Source: Kudoa neothunni
Taxonomy: Eukaryota > Cnidaria
Assembly (NCBI GenBank): GCA_964304625.1
Contig: OZ199839.1
Span: 7,688,001 to 7,752,000 of the forward strand
Direction: 5' to 3'
Length of the DNA: 64,000 nt
A program made the position numbers and the translations under genes. The notes beneath the pieces were generated by a model, which saw only the letters and a program-made list of their open reading frames with translations, was not told where the DNA came from and searched no databases. Positions 36,659-47,456 of the stretch are shown in pieces. Every line of letters starts with the position of its first letter. Positions within the stretch are counted from its first letter, which is position 1.

Positions 36659-39600
36659 GTACGTTCACAAAAAAATTAGATGTAACCCGACTTTATTGTT
36701 ATTCAACAAACTATAAAGATGATTTACAGATATTATATATAAATATTAGTTTTATATGAAATAACTAAAAACAGGTGGTTTAATGTTTTTACATTATACA
36801 CAGTCTAATTTTGTTTTACGATGTTAGTTGATATTTGAAGATTTTTTATATCGCGTACTTTATTATTGAATAATATAAAATAGTAAAAAAAAACAAAATA
36901 TAAAAAATTGGGTGTTCTATTTTTCATTGAATTGTCAATATAATATTCTAAGAAATGTAAAAAAATCACTTAAAAAAATTTATAAGCTAAAAATTTCTGA
37001 TATTTTTAAGAAAATATATTTAAAAACATGAATAGTAATTCGTTGATTATTTAATGGGGACTACTTAAAAAACTAAAACCACATATTAATAGTTGTATGA
37101 TATTAATATTCGAAATAAGCACAATAAACAATTGAAAACTATCTTAATTGTTTAATTATATTATGGATATGTAAAAAAAATAAATTTTATTATATAAAGA
37201 TTTTAATGAATATTTAATTAGAATGGTGGAAGCTTTTGCTAACCTTTTATTTTGTTATGGGTGATATTCATAACATGATTAAATTTCAGGAGTAACTCTA
37301 TACAATGATAATTTGTTTTTAGGTTAGTTATCAGTTCAAATAAAAATGTTATGAAAAATGTGCGCAACATGGTATCACGTGGATGCATATTGGTGTCGAG
37401 AATTCAGCTTATTTGTTTTATTTTATCAATACAATAATAAATTATAATTTTGTTGGAAAGCGCCTTGATATTAGTGATGAATAACCACTATAATTAAAAA
37501 TAATTAAAGTATACACGCGCATCCTTCATGCTCTAATGTTTGCGCAGCATACTTTGCTAAAAGTTTATTTAGTATTTTCATTTAAGTATCAAATGTAATG
37601 TTAAAAAAGCTAGACTGAAATTGTTTTTTGATGGACCAATACTGTACTGACCAACTAAAAAGAAATAATATTTTCTCGTTGTGGCATTCAACGGTATCAT
37701 TATTCAAAGTAAATAATATCAAGCGACAATGTGAAAAACTTTATAAAGTTTTCATAACCTTAACCCTTAGAAATTTAGTGCTTTATTTAAATCCATGAAG
37801 ATGACTTTTTGTTGAGAACAAACGATATTAATAAAAGATTATAAGAACGCATATGAGGTCTGTTTTGATACTTTGTTGATAATATCCCAATAAAATCCAA
37901 CATTTTTTGAATTAAATCAAAAACAAATAGTTATATACACATATTTTCCAAAAAATATTTTAAATATGTATTAAAATTAAAGATGGACGATAATTTACTA
38001 ATATATATATATATATATATATATATTGAAAGAACATAATATTCCTACCAATATCGTCAGAATTACAGTTTAAATACAAACTCTAAATGGATGAGTATAG
38101 ACATTGTTTTAATTTTTTTATGATACTTGAATGTAGACATGGAAAGGTAACAATCTGATCACTCGAAAAGCCCATGGATTCCAAATTTTTTCAAAATGAT
38201 TTTTATAATTTTCTAAAATAAAATAATTTAAATTATATTGAAAAACAGATTATAAATTATTAGTCAACTAATTATTCGAATCGATTATTTTTTTATAGGG
38301 GGCAGGGAAATCACTTTTCCTTTTCATCATAAACTATACTTGTTTAACAGCTTTAAGTTTACAAAATTAATTCATTTAAAAAATAGATGTTATTGACTGA
38401 ATAAAAATATGGAATCCTTAAATCAACCTTAAATTTATATCCTGTAGGACTTTATTCAACGAATACCTTCTATTCTTAGATAAAATCATAAGCATTTTCA
38501 AATTTGTCAGTATCTTGCGTCATTATGTATGGATGTAAAAAGTTTAACTTTGATGTATTACGAAGAAATAGAAACAATCATCTCAATATTATAATTAAAT
38601 AGGATTATACATGACTATATACTCCAATAACATCACATTCAATGATAATAATGCTCCCTTAAATTAATAATTATTATGTATTTTGAGTTTTTCCTAATAA
38701 GCTGAAATATAATTACAAGACTAGATAATTTAATTTTTGTCTCAATATATTAGTAAGTATGAGATCTTTTGCAATATTAATTCGGCTTATCTTATCAGAG
38801 GAGCTTTTGGTTTTTGCTCGTGATAAAAATTAAAGGAGTATCTTTATTGATGAAATCTACATCTTACTTTGTCTCCATTAACACATAAGAATAAATTTTA
38901 TTTCTTTTAAATTTACTGATATTTGAATAATTAACGAATTAGTGCATTTATGCAAAATTTAAAGAATGAAATATCTATTATAAAGACTCTTGATTATCTT
39001 TATGTGACTTCAAAGGTATTTAAAAATCGGTTACTTGCCGCAACAGATTATACATAGATACAGTGATTAATTCCTAATCCCGTCAAAAGTGATAAGCGAT
39101 TTTTAGCGTCAAATCTCGATGAACTATTCATCATGTTATGCTGAAATATTCAAAAATTTTTGTGGCCCAAAGAATACCTGATCTACCTAATAAAATAAAT
39201 TAATATCCCTGTTAACGCTTAAATCTCGCCATACGCGATTGGCGCCAATGTTAATCCTCACCACTTGATCGCATTCGACTTTATTTTTAAGACAACTTGT
39301 AGTGGTTGTATATTTGATTCTCTCATTTCGTGTTCTAGTCACAATAAAAATTGATTATGAAAATATACGTATAAAAAAATTTAGGCCTACTTGCTATCTG
39401 AAAAATGATGAAATATACCCATGGGCTCATTCACCAAAGTTTCTACTTCAAATGGAAAATCGTAATTTTTTTCCAGCATGCAGCAGCTGTAAGCTTTACG
39501 CACTCTTAGTGTTCCCATTTATTAATACGCACAGCTATCAAATCTTTGTAGCAATGTTTCCCTGATTCTTTTCATCAAGCCCCATATTTTAATAAAAAAG

Positions 39601-41660
39601 TCTCGTGCATCACCTTTTTCGAATACGTTAATATTAATCCAATCAAAATATTAGTTTTTTTATATTTGTCGCTACAATTTAAGACTTTTTATTCACAGTA
39701 TTAAAACATTAATTAATGAACAAAAAGAAAATATCAATATTAATTATAGGAAATTTTGATTTACTGTCTGTAATATATTTCCACAATAAAGTGGAATTTT
39801 AATATCTCCGAGTGACATAGTATTATGACCTTTTATGGCGGATTTGTTATAATTTATATCGTTTTTTCGATAAATATTAAAAAAACATACAACTAAAAAT
39901 CATTATCTAAATATGAACTAGAATTCTCCATTTGAATGTATTTCCTCTCTGTACTAAATCTGCATTCTACTAGTTGAGACGAAGAGAAAACAGAATCAAT
40001 TCCTGTGTAGAGGCTGGACATTTAATTTCTTTTTTTTAATATATTTGTCAAATAACTCCACAAACTTCTCTAAACAATTTACATTGGATAACCATCTTAC
40101 TTTTGTATAAAGTAATAAGAAAACTTGATCAGAACTTTAATTTTGACAGAATTGTCTAAAAATTCTTTCTTTTATTTCCATCTTCATGTATAAGTCCAAA
40201 CATTTGATCCAAGCGCGACATATTCTGATATTACTCTTCCAAGAGTTGATTGGTTTCTAATTTTTTTAATTATTGAAAAGTTTTGTTATTTTCGTCAACA
40301 TTAACTACAATTCAAATATTTTTACTGACAAATACCCTTTCCCAATGATACATTCCTTTTACAAATACTGGATTAGTCTAATTGTACTGATGTCAATATT
40401 TCCTATTATATCTCTATGCACATTAAAACATTCTGCATAAATGTCTCCGATATGATTCTTCAAAACGACACAATTATTTATTTAGACTCAATTCTTGCCT
40501 GTTTCATTAGCATTCCATACGACCTATGAATGTCAAACTGTTGTAAATACATAAGGAATTAAACAAAATATTCCTCAACTAAAAGACATTCTTTCTTTTT
40601 TAATCCTATAACATTTTCAAGATATTATTCATCTACACATATAAATGAGAAATAAATATTTACTTCGTAACGGAGCAAAAATCGTTGAGAGCGTCACATG
40701 TTTTTCTTTATACCGTACTTTAATTTATGAGATAATTTATAGTGATAGAAATATATAATCTCAATTATAACTTCAATCAATTCTAAAAGAGTGTGTTTCA
40801 AATAATTGCATAAAAATATTTTATTAATAATATGGATTATTTGATAATAATCACGTAATATAAAAAATTACTTTAGAAGAAATTTGTTCCTTAAATTATT
40901 TTATCCCAAATGGAAAACGAAGAGTGTAAAACCATTCCAAGTTCATTCAATATATGATCAGAAGGGAATTTAAATAACTTGTACAAACAATTAATTATTC
41001 GATGCTATTACTCGTTATAATATAAACGTCATGAAAAAGGTGATTTCTAACCATTAATCATCCTTTAAGATTATAGTGGTCTCACCAAATCCTATTCTGT
41101 TTATATTATGTCAAATTTCGACTATTTACTCAAACAATTTTACCCATTGATTCACCCGACTGAATTATTTTGAGGATTTCTTTTAAGGTTAAATGAGCAG
41201 GATAGTCATTCTTAGATTTTTAATGACTAAAGATGCATACTAAATAGCAATGTTATGTTTTGTTATTAGAACCCTTCATTTCATTTATTTATACTTAAAT
41301 CATTCTTGTTGATTATTTATCACTGTTCATTCAAAGACAACCTGAGAAATTCCCCAATATAAAAAAAATACAATAATAAACATGTGAATCATGAATAGAC
41401 ATTGTTGAGTTAAAGAAGAGATCAAAACATCCGATCAAAAACTTGTTAATTAAACAAATATTGTAATTTTGAAAACATTCGCACCATATTCTTTGGTAGC
41501 TACAAAAAAATAACATCGATGTTGTACATTTAGAGGCTTATGTATTGAAATTCATGTCTTTGTAATCGACAAATTTATTTTTAAAAACAAATGACATGAG
41601 TTTCAGGATTCATATTAGCACATGAAAAGCTTTAAGAATAACCACAATAAATTTTGGTTC
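36659..41660. other. 5-kb AT-rich region without recognisable gene
   Basis: No frame longer than 87 codons. The 87-codon plus-strand frame at 39302-39565 (WAHSPKFLLQMENRNFFPAC) has no family signal. An (AT)13 microsatellite lies at 38001-38026. I cannot exclude genes made of tiny exons. Confidence 0.45.
38001..38026. repeat. (AT)13 microsatellite
   Basis: Uninterrupted AT dinucleotide run. Confidence 0.95.
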
Positions 41661-41672
41661 TACAAAAAAAGT

Positions 41673-41680
41673 TATATAAA
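41673..41680 (+). promoter_or_regulatory. TATA-like element upstream of tRNA-Asn
   Basis: TATATAAA ends 30 bp before the first base of the tRNA gene, the spacing at which TATA-like motifs assist RNA polymerase III in some animals and plants. In DNA this AT-rich it could be chance. Confidence 0.35.
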
Positions 41681-41709
41681 CCGAAATGGGGCACTACATA
41701 CCACAACGG

Positions 41710-41782
41710 GTCTCCATGGCGCAATAGGTAGCGCGTTCGGCTGTTAACCGGAAGGTTACGAGTTCGAACCTCGTTGGGGACG
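41710..41782 (+). tRNA. tRNA-Asn (anticodon GTT)
   Basis: All four stems of the cloverleaf form. Acceptor GTCTCCA (41710-41716) pairs with TGGGGAC (41775-41781) with one G-T. D stem GCGC/GCGC. Anticodon stem TTCGG/CCGGA with loop CTGTTAA, anticodon GTT at 41743-41745. T stem ACGAG/CTCGT with loop TTCGAAC. Discriminator G at 41782. The A box (TGGCGCAATAGG) and B box (GTTCGAACC) are in place. No intron and no encoded CCA, as in eukaryotes. It delivers Asn for AAC/AAT codons. It is the insertion target of the retrotransposons that follow immediately downstream, and it remains intact. Confidence 0.95.
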
Positions 41783-41838
41783 AAGTTTTTCGATTTTTTT
41801 TGCGTAGCAAAAAAAGATCGAAGAACTTTTTCGTCCCA
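41775..41838 (+). other. Long hairpin at the tRNA/element A junction
   Basis: The 29 bases 41775-41803 (TGGGGACGAAG, T5, CGA, T8, GC) are nearly complementary to 41807-41838, with a 3-base loop GTA, G-T wobbles and one small bulge. The left arm includes the 3' strand of the tRNA acceptor stem. In RNA this would compete with cloverleaf folding or mark a processing site. Confidence 0.6.
41786..41801 (+). terminator. T runs, likely RNA polymerase III terminator
   Basis: T5 at 41786-41790 and T8 at 41794-41801 follow the tRNA by 3 and 11 bases. A similar pair (T6, T6) follows the tRNA half before element B, so the terminator may be part of the duplicated target. Confidence 0.6.
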
Positions 41839-41878
41839 AGAAGTTGATCATAGTAACCGAAATTTAATTTTAATTGGA

Positions 41879-44800
41879 ATGAGCCGTGAATTGTTGACGT
41901 CGGATGTGATTGAGCAGGTTTCTGCTCATTCAATGTTGATTTCGACATATGCAAAGCTCTATTTGGACTGTCGTCGAAAGAAGAAGAGGTCGACTGCAAT
42001 AAGCAAATGTGCCGCAGACTATTGCAGGTTCATTCAGCAGCAACGTTGCATAGTTGGTAGAAAGAGAGACCTTTCTCAGCGTGCCGACATGAGTTGCATA
42101 GCTCGATCGGTTGCGTTGTCCAAGGAGGACCAAAAGCTAGCCAACGCGAAGGAATGGACCCGCAAGAAGTTTGAGGAGTTTTGTGTGCATGTACAACATC
42201 ATTTGAACAACAATACTCTTCTTGAAGAATTTGTTGATCCGAATGGTGTAGTAAAAGTCACCTCTAAACGACTTATAAAGCGCAGTGATATGGGATTCAT
42301 AGATACTAGTGTGTGTGTTGATGGAGAAACTAGCGTTTGTTTGTTAGTAGCGGAGTCCACACAGCCAAATTTTAGTGAAAAACTGAAAAAAGATGTCTGT
42401 CGATTACCTGCTAATCCCTCTGATGAGCCAAAGGATGATTCTTTTTCCGCCCAAGTGCCAAAAGAAAGCGTTCCACTAATCATAGATGATCACTCTAAAG
42501 ATGACCCGCGAAAGGATGATGATCCTTTGCCTGATACAATACATGTGAATAAGTCAACTCCAAAGAAGTGTAAAAGCTCACCTTTGGATCTTTCTGTTGC
42601 TTTTGAAGCTTTACAAACTTTTCAAACTTTGGGCAATACACCAACTATCATAAGTGACGACACGAGTCCGACAGAACCATCGGAAAGTAACTCGTTATCT
42701 AAAAGTTCGCAAAAAGGCTTAAATGACAAAAACAACATTAACAATATTAACAATATTAACTGTATTAACTGTATTAACAACAGGAACGCTCGACCCAGTA
42801 GTCCAAAAAGTATGCATAATTTACTTAAAAGTAGTAATAAAGTAAAAAATAATAATATAGTAGCTAATAATAATAATAATAATAATTATAATTGTAATAA
42901 CGGTAATAATAGAGATAATAACAATAATGTTAACTCTAAATTTAAAGCATTATTCACACATAATGATTTAAATCTAGCTAATTTAATTAATGAAGATAGT
43001 TTCTTAATTAATGAAATAATTAACTCGGAAGAATCTGAGCGTTCGCAAGACGTTACCTTAATACCATCGTTTGGACTTTTTAAACGAAGTATTCAAGTTT
43101 TGAGTAGCGACACTCAACAGACACAATCTTCCTTAACACCATTAATTTTAACTCAGAATGAAAATTTGATTTTTAACAAGGAAACCATAGCAGAACTTAA
43201 TAAACTTAATCCAGCACATGACACTAGTACCATCACAGTAAAACCGACTAATATTTGTGAAGCATTTGAAAGCCGTTTACGTCCCGAAAATGTTTCAACG
43301 CAAGTAGTAGATTCTATTAAACTTAATTTTAACCCTAAAACACCAAAACTTTATGATTCAGATAACTCTACTAATAATACCCAGAGTGATGACCGTGATG
43401 TCATCATGAAGGAGATTACTCCTACGCATTCTAATAATTCTAATAATTCTAATAATCTTAACAACTTGAATAACTCTAATAGTCCTACTAAAAACAGTTC
43501 AAGTATCAACAGTAATTCAGATAATTCTAATTCTAATGATAATTCATTAAATTCTAACCAAAATCTACTAAATAACAATAATAATATTAATCCAACTGAT
43601 GAAGATGTGCATGTAAACAACTTTTCAATTGATAACGCCCACGATAAACGTATCAACGTTAACAATAGTGTAATTAATCTGTTTTCTCACAATAATAACG
43701 ATCTTAATCACGCTACATCCGAGGATGTAAACGACTTTATAAATAACTCAATTAACTTGTCCTATCAAAGTTTTAATCAACAACCACTAGGGGAAGCAGA
43801 TTCATCCAACAATAGTCTAATTAATCTTAACTTAACATTAGAGAATAATGACTCTATAACTGGGAATCTTAACATTAACATTCACAATAATTCTGCGCAT
43901 CACTTAACGCAATTGAACAACTCTATTGGAAGTAATACTTTAACAATTAATGATGACAATGCGCCGACATCTAGCAATAATAACAACGACACTGATACTA
44001 ACTTAAACAACACTATTGAGAACAATAATCAAACAACTAATAACAACGACCCTTACTTTGATTATTATAATCGAAAATTAAATTTTGAAGAAAAAGCTAA
44101 CATTTGCATAGAGGAGCTTAAACAAATTCTATGCAAGTTCAATCACGAGGATATGAATACTATCTATGATAAATTTCTCTCGTTGGCAACTATTCACGCT
44201 AAAAATTTACATTATTTTAACACAATTCCTAATAAAAATCAAAAGAAAAAACAACCTACCGAACGCATTCCTAGCGCAGTTGCAAGTCAACCGATTAACT
44301 TAAACTCATCGTTTAACCCAGCTAATATTAATCTAAACTCTAACGACATTAATTTAAACTTCAGATCGCAACCATTAAGCAATGATGCAAATGTCCTTCT
44401 AGAATCTAACCATAATCATCCTATGCATAGACGTCTAAGATCATTATTTAAATTTAACACTAAACGCTGTGTGCGTGAAATCACAGAGGCAAAGCCTGTG
44501 TGGTGTCAAGCATCAGCTCAAGCTATTAAAACAAAATTAACATTAACACCTCCCGTATTACCTAATTATGAAGATTTTAAAATCGAATTTGCAAAATACT
44601 TAACACATACAGTAGAACCTAGCCAAATTCCTCATTATAATGAATTTAATAATCCCAACTCTAATAACACACAACAGGTAATAGAAATTGAAAAAGAGAA
44701 TAACTATCATACAGATTCTAGTGAATATCAATCTAATTCAGACGATAATAATACCAATAAAAATAACTCTAATATGCAATCTCAACTATACACTTCAGCA

Positions 44801-47206
44801 ATTCCTTATTCTAATTTTAACATTTCAACATTAGATGTTAATGACGCCATAGTTAAAGCTAAAGCGGACACAAGCTCAGGGACAGACGGTATTCATATGA
44901 AGTTTTGGAAGAAACTTCCTGGTATGAGTACTGTTCTGGCCCCACTTTTCAACATTATCGTTAAGAGCGAGTCAGTACCAACTACTTGGTTAGAATCGCG
45001 TCTTATTCTTCTGCCAAAAAGTAATGAGCCCAATCCGAATGACACGAACGACTATAGGCCTATTTCAATCACACAGACCATTTATAGGATTTTTATGTCA
45101 ATAATTAACACTAAAATTAGATTAATGGTTAATTTTTCACCTAGTCAAAAAGGTTTTATGCCCGGCGAAGGATGTGTTGAACATTCTTATGTCGTGCAGG
45201 AAATTCTTGATGATTGTCGACGTGGATCGAAACGACTCAGCGCTTGTTGGATTGACCTTCGAAAAGCGTTCGACACGGTGCCCCATTGGATAATTTTACA
45301 TTTCTTAACAGAGAGTGAGGTCCCTAATTCAATTGTCAATCTAATCAAACACCTATACACTAATTCCTACTCTAAAATTAAAGATCATTTAGGACAAACC
45401 AATAACATTCTAATGAACGGTAGAGGAGTGAAACAAGGTTGCCCCTTGTCCCCTCTCCTTTTTAATTTAGTCATAGACCCCTTTCTCTGCCTAATTGACC
45501 AATCCAAACTAGGCTTTAATCTTAGAGGAAATAACATTGGAGCTCTGTGTTATGCAGATGACATTGTTATTACCTCTAATAATACCAAAAACTGCCAAAA
45601 AATCCTCAACTATCTACACACCATCCTGGATCTATGCGATATGCGAGCTAATGTTAAAAAATGCGCTTCTCTCCAAGTCTCTTACAGATCTGGTAGACGA
45701 ATTATTAACGACCCCAATATTCATATTAATCTAACTTTGAATAATGAATCAATTCCACCCTTGGAAGATTTCTATAAGTACTTAGGTACGAATAAAGATC
45801 TTTCCTCATTTAAGGATGTGCTTCCTCAGTTTAAAGAGTTTAAAGATAAGCTGATTAAAATTTCTAACAGTTACTTGTATCCCTACATGAAAGCCGAAAT
45901 TTTAAGAACTTATCTCTATCCTATCTTAGATTATACATTAAAAACCAATTGTATTAGGATTGAAGATTTACAAGCGCTAGACTCTTTAATACTTAAACAT
46001 GTGCGCAAATGGTTCAGCCTTCCCCAATGCTCCACTACCTCATTCTTCTATACCCCTATTAAATTAGGAGGTCTAGGTTTAAAATCCATTACAGAAGACT
46101 TTCGCGCATTAAGATTAGCTTCGGCATTAACAGTCTTAAACAGCGAGGATGATCGTGTTGAACAAATTGCGCAACAAACTCTCAAAACCATTGTAGCTAA
46201 ACGTCACCCTAATACTAATGTCAATGAAATTACTAATATCCAAATAATTAATTTCCTCAACAGTGAATTTGACATCATTAACGCTAAGGATATCCGAAGC
46301 CTTTTATCGTCCGCAAGATTAAATAGAAAAGCACTCGATGTCGAACTAATTGATGCATCGAATAATCTTAAAATTGAGCTTAATCCTGCCACTCTTTTAA
46401 TTCCACCCAGCATTTTCCGCAATCGATTAACCGAACCCACAAAAATTAAATTATTACGTTGGCATAACCAATGTAAGCAATTTAATAGATGGAAAGGTCA
46501 AATTGACCAAGGTAAAACTACCTCCAGCACTTCTAAAGATCCCGCCTCGAATACCTGGATACGAAACGGACATATTAAAGTGTCTACGTGCCGTTTCGCT
46601 CTCCATGGTAGGATGAATCTGCTTCCAACGAAGGCTGTTCTTAAAAAAGTCAAAAAAGCGCCAGATTCTAAATGTCGTCGTTGCAACTGCGAGCATGAAA
46701 CTTTGGGTCATATCCTAAGTTCATGTAAGCACGGCACGAACTTAATCATGACTAGACATAATAATGTTCTTAACTTTATACATTCTAAAATTAAACTACC
46801 AAAAAACTGGACTAGCTTTAAAGACATGAGCATTATTCCTAATTCTAATCGTCGCCCAGACTTAGTTCTAATCAATAGGAAAAAACATAAAGCTATAATT
46901 ATTGATATAACTATTGCATATGAAAATGATCCCGTGCGATTAACTAGTGTGCGTGATGGTAAAATAAATAAATACTTCCCAGAGAGACATACTCTAGAGA
47001 GACAAGGGCTAATTGTCTACTCAGGCGCATTAGTCTACGGTTCTTTAGGTAGTCATCTAGACTCCAATTTCGAATTTTATAAACTACTGGGTCTTAAGCG
47101 CAAAGCCATTAAACGCATTAAAAAGACTATTACAACAATGATTCTTGAGGATAGTCACACTATCTTTAAGAATCATGTTCGTAATAGTACTAACGTCATG
47201 CATTAA
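41879..47206 (+). CDS. Element A ORF: RT plus restriction-like endonuclease, 1775 aa
   Basis: The ATG at 41879 (MSRELLTSDVIEQ) is preferred over the open frame that starts inside the tRNA. Domains: residues ~1-130, an N-terminal domain shared with element B; ~230-760, a disordered Asn/Ser-rich region with long N runs; ~845-890, a conserved block HRRLRSLFKFNTKRCVREIT; ~990-1340, reverse transcriptase with DLRKAFD (D1126) and YADD (1225-1228), GVKQGCPLSP between; CCHC knuckle C1599/C1602/H1611/C1616; endonuclease RRPD(1661) with D1676, 15 residues apart. This C-terminal layout is that of R2/R4/NeSL-type elements, which nick DNA and prime reverse transcription at the nick. No apurinic endonuclease and no clear N-terminal C2H2 zinc finger or Myb motif. 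No stops or frameshifts. Clade placement (NeSL-like by RT wording) is by eye. Confidence 0.9.
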   Translation: MSRELLTSDVIEQVSAHSMLISTYAKLYLDCRRKKKRSTAISKCAADYCRFIQQQRCIVGRKRDLSQRADMSCIARSVALSKEDQKLANAKEWTRKKFEEFCVHVQHHLNNNTLLEEFVDPNGVVKVTSKRLIKRSDMGFIDTSVCVDGETSVCLLVAESTQPNFSEKLKKDVCRLPANPSDEPKDDSFSAQVPKESVPLIIDDHSKDDPRKDDDPLPDTIHVNKSTPKKCKSSPLDLSVAFEALQTFQTLGNTPTIISDDTSPTEPSESNSLSKSSQKGLNDKNNINNINNINCINCINNRNARPSSPKSMHNLLKSSNKVKNNNIVANNNNNNNYNCNNGNNRDNNNNVNSKFKALFTHNDLNLANLINEDSFLINEIINSEESERSQDVTLIPSFGLFKRSIQVLSSDTQQTQSSLTPLILTQNENLIFNKETIAELNKLNPAHDTSTITVKPTNICEAFESRLRPENVSTQVVDSIKLNFNPKTPKLYDSDNSTNNTQSDDRDVIMKEITPTHSNNSNNSNNLNNLNNSNSPTKNSSSINSNSDNSNSNDNSLNSNQNLLNNNNNINPTDEDVHVNNFSIDNAHDKRINVNNSVINLFSHNNNDLNHATSEDVNDFINNSINLSYQSFNQQPLGEADSSNNSLINLNLTLENNDSITGNLNINIHNNSAHHLTQLNNSIGSNTLTINDDNAPTSSNNNNDTDTNLNNTIENNNQTTNNNDPYFDYYNRKLNFEEKANICIEELKQILCKFNHEDMNTIYDKFLSLATIHAKNLHYFNTIPNKNQKKKQPTERIPSAVASQPINLNSSFNPANINLNSNDINLNFRSQPLSNDANVLLESNHNHPMHRRLRSLFKFNTKRCVREITEAKPVWCQASAQAIKTKLTLTPPVLPNYEDFKIEFAKYLTHTVEPSQIPHYNEFNNPNSNNTQQVIEIEKENNYHTDSSEYQSNSDDNNTNKNNSNMQSQLYTSAIPYSNFNISTLDVNDAIVKAKADTSSGTDGIHMKFWKKLPGMSTVLAPLFNIIVKSESVPTTWLESRLILLPKSNEPNPNDTNDYRPISITQTIYRIFMSIINTKIRLMVNFSPSQKGFMPGEGCVEHSYVVQEILDDCRRGSKRLSACWIDLRKAFDTVPHWIILHFLTESEVPNSIVNLIKHLYTNSYSKIKDHLGQTNNILMNGRGVKQGCPLSPLLFNLVIDPFLCLIDQSKLGFNLRGNNIGALCYADDIVITSNNTKNCQKILNYLHTILDLCDMRANVKKCASLQVSYRSGRRIINDPNIHINLTLNNESIPPLEDFYKYLGTNKDLSSFKDVLPQFKEFKDKLIKISNSYLYPYMKAEILRTYLYPILDYTLKTNCIRIEDLQALDSLILKHVRKWFSLPQCSTTSFFYTPIKLGGLGLKSITEDFRALRLASALTVLNSEDDRVEQIAQQTLKTIVAKRHPNTNVNEITNIQIINFLNSEFDIINAKDIRSLLSSARLNRKALDVELIDASNNLKIELNPATLLIPPSIFRNRLTEPTKIKLLRWHNQCKQFNRWKGQIDQGKTTSSTSKDPASNTWIRNGHIKVSTCRFALHGRMNLLPTKAVLKKVKKAPDSKCRRCNCEHETLGHILSSCKHGTNLIMTRHNNVLNFIHSKIKLPKNWTSFKDMSIIPNSNRRPDLVLINRKKHKAIIIDITIAYENDPVRLTSVRDGKINKYFPERHTLERQGLIVYSGALVYGSLGSHLDSNFEFYKLLGLKRKAIKRIKKTITTMILEDSHTIFKNHVRNSTNVMH

Positions 47207-47211
47207 AAATT

Positions 47212-47215
<4 letters not shown>

Positions 47216-47254
<39 letters not shown>
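47216..47254 (+). repeat. A39 tract inside the 3' region of element A
   Basis: An uninterrupted run of 39 A begins 9 bases after the stop codon but is not the element's end: about 165 bp of 3' tail follow. Element B has no such run. Confidence 0.95.
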
Positions 47255-47259
<5 letters not shown>

Positions 47260-47420
47260 TCAAATTTTAATTAATTAATCTTAAAAATAACCTACAAATG
47301 TCTAAAAATCCAAAAAACAAGAATCCATCAAAAATTCAGCAATTTTCAGAAAACCCCAAAAATAACATTAGCTAGTCAAAAACTTTTAGTGCTTTGTTAG
47401 TGGAAATATATTGTATTATT

Positions 47421-47456
47421 ACCGGAAGGTTACGAGTTCGAACCTCGTTGGGGACG
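47421..47456 (+). repeat. tRNA-Asn 3' half, copy 1 (target-site duplicate)
   Basis: 36 of 36 bases are identical to 41747-41782, from the last A of the anticodon loop to the discriminator G. It keeps the B box but has no A box, D arm or anticodon, so it cannot give a tRNA. The AAG-T-run-CGA sequence after it also resembles that after the true tRNA. Confidence 0.93.

Larger units (their letters stand above)
41783..47420 (+). mobile_element. Element A: tRNA-Asn-inserted non-LTR retrotransposon
   Basis: The element lies between the complete tRNA-Asn gene and a 36-bp perfect copy of that gene's 3' half (47421-47456). Parts: short 5' leader with the hairpin, one ORF (41879-47206), a 39-base A run (47216-47254), then about 165 bp of 3' tail ending TTGTATTATT. 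The same final ten bases end element B. Flanking duplicates imply target-primed insertion with the bottom-strand cut in the anticodon loop and a staggered top-strand cut past the tRNA end. The intact ORF and perfect 36-bp duplication suggest a young, possibly active copy. Confidence 0.85.

Noticed and set aside
38001-38026. (AT)n run as an origin or centromeric signal
   Set aside because: It is a plain microsatellite in AT-rich DNA; nothing supports a special role.
41774-41878. Extension of the element A ORF upstream into the tRNA
   Set aside because: The frame is open by chance through the T/A-rich hairpin; the ATG at 41879 starts the domain that aligns with element B's N-terminus.
47216-47254. 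A39 run as the 3' end of element A
   Set aside because: The sequence continues 165 bp to a tail shared with element B that abuts the tRNA half; the A run is internal.
47421-47456. tRNA halves as functional or split tRNA genes
   Set aside because: They lack the D arm, anticodon and A box, and the complete gene is present upstream; they are target duplicates.
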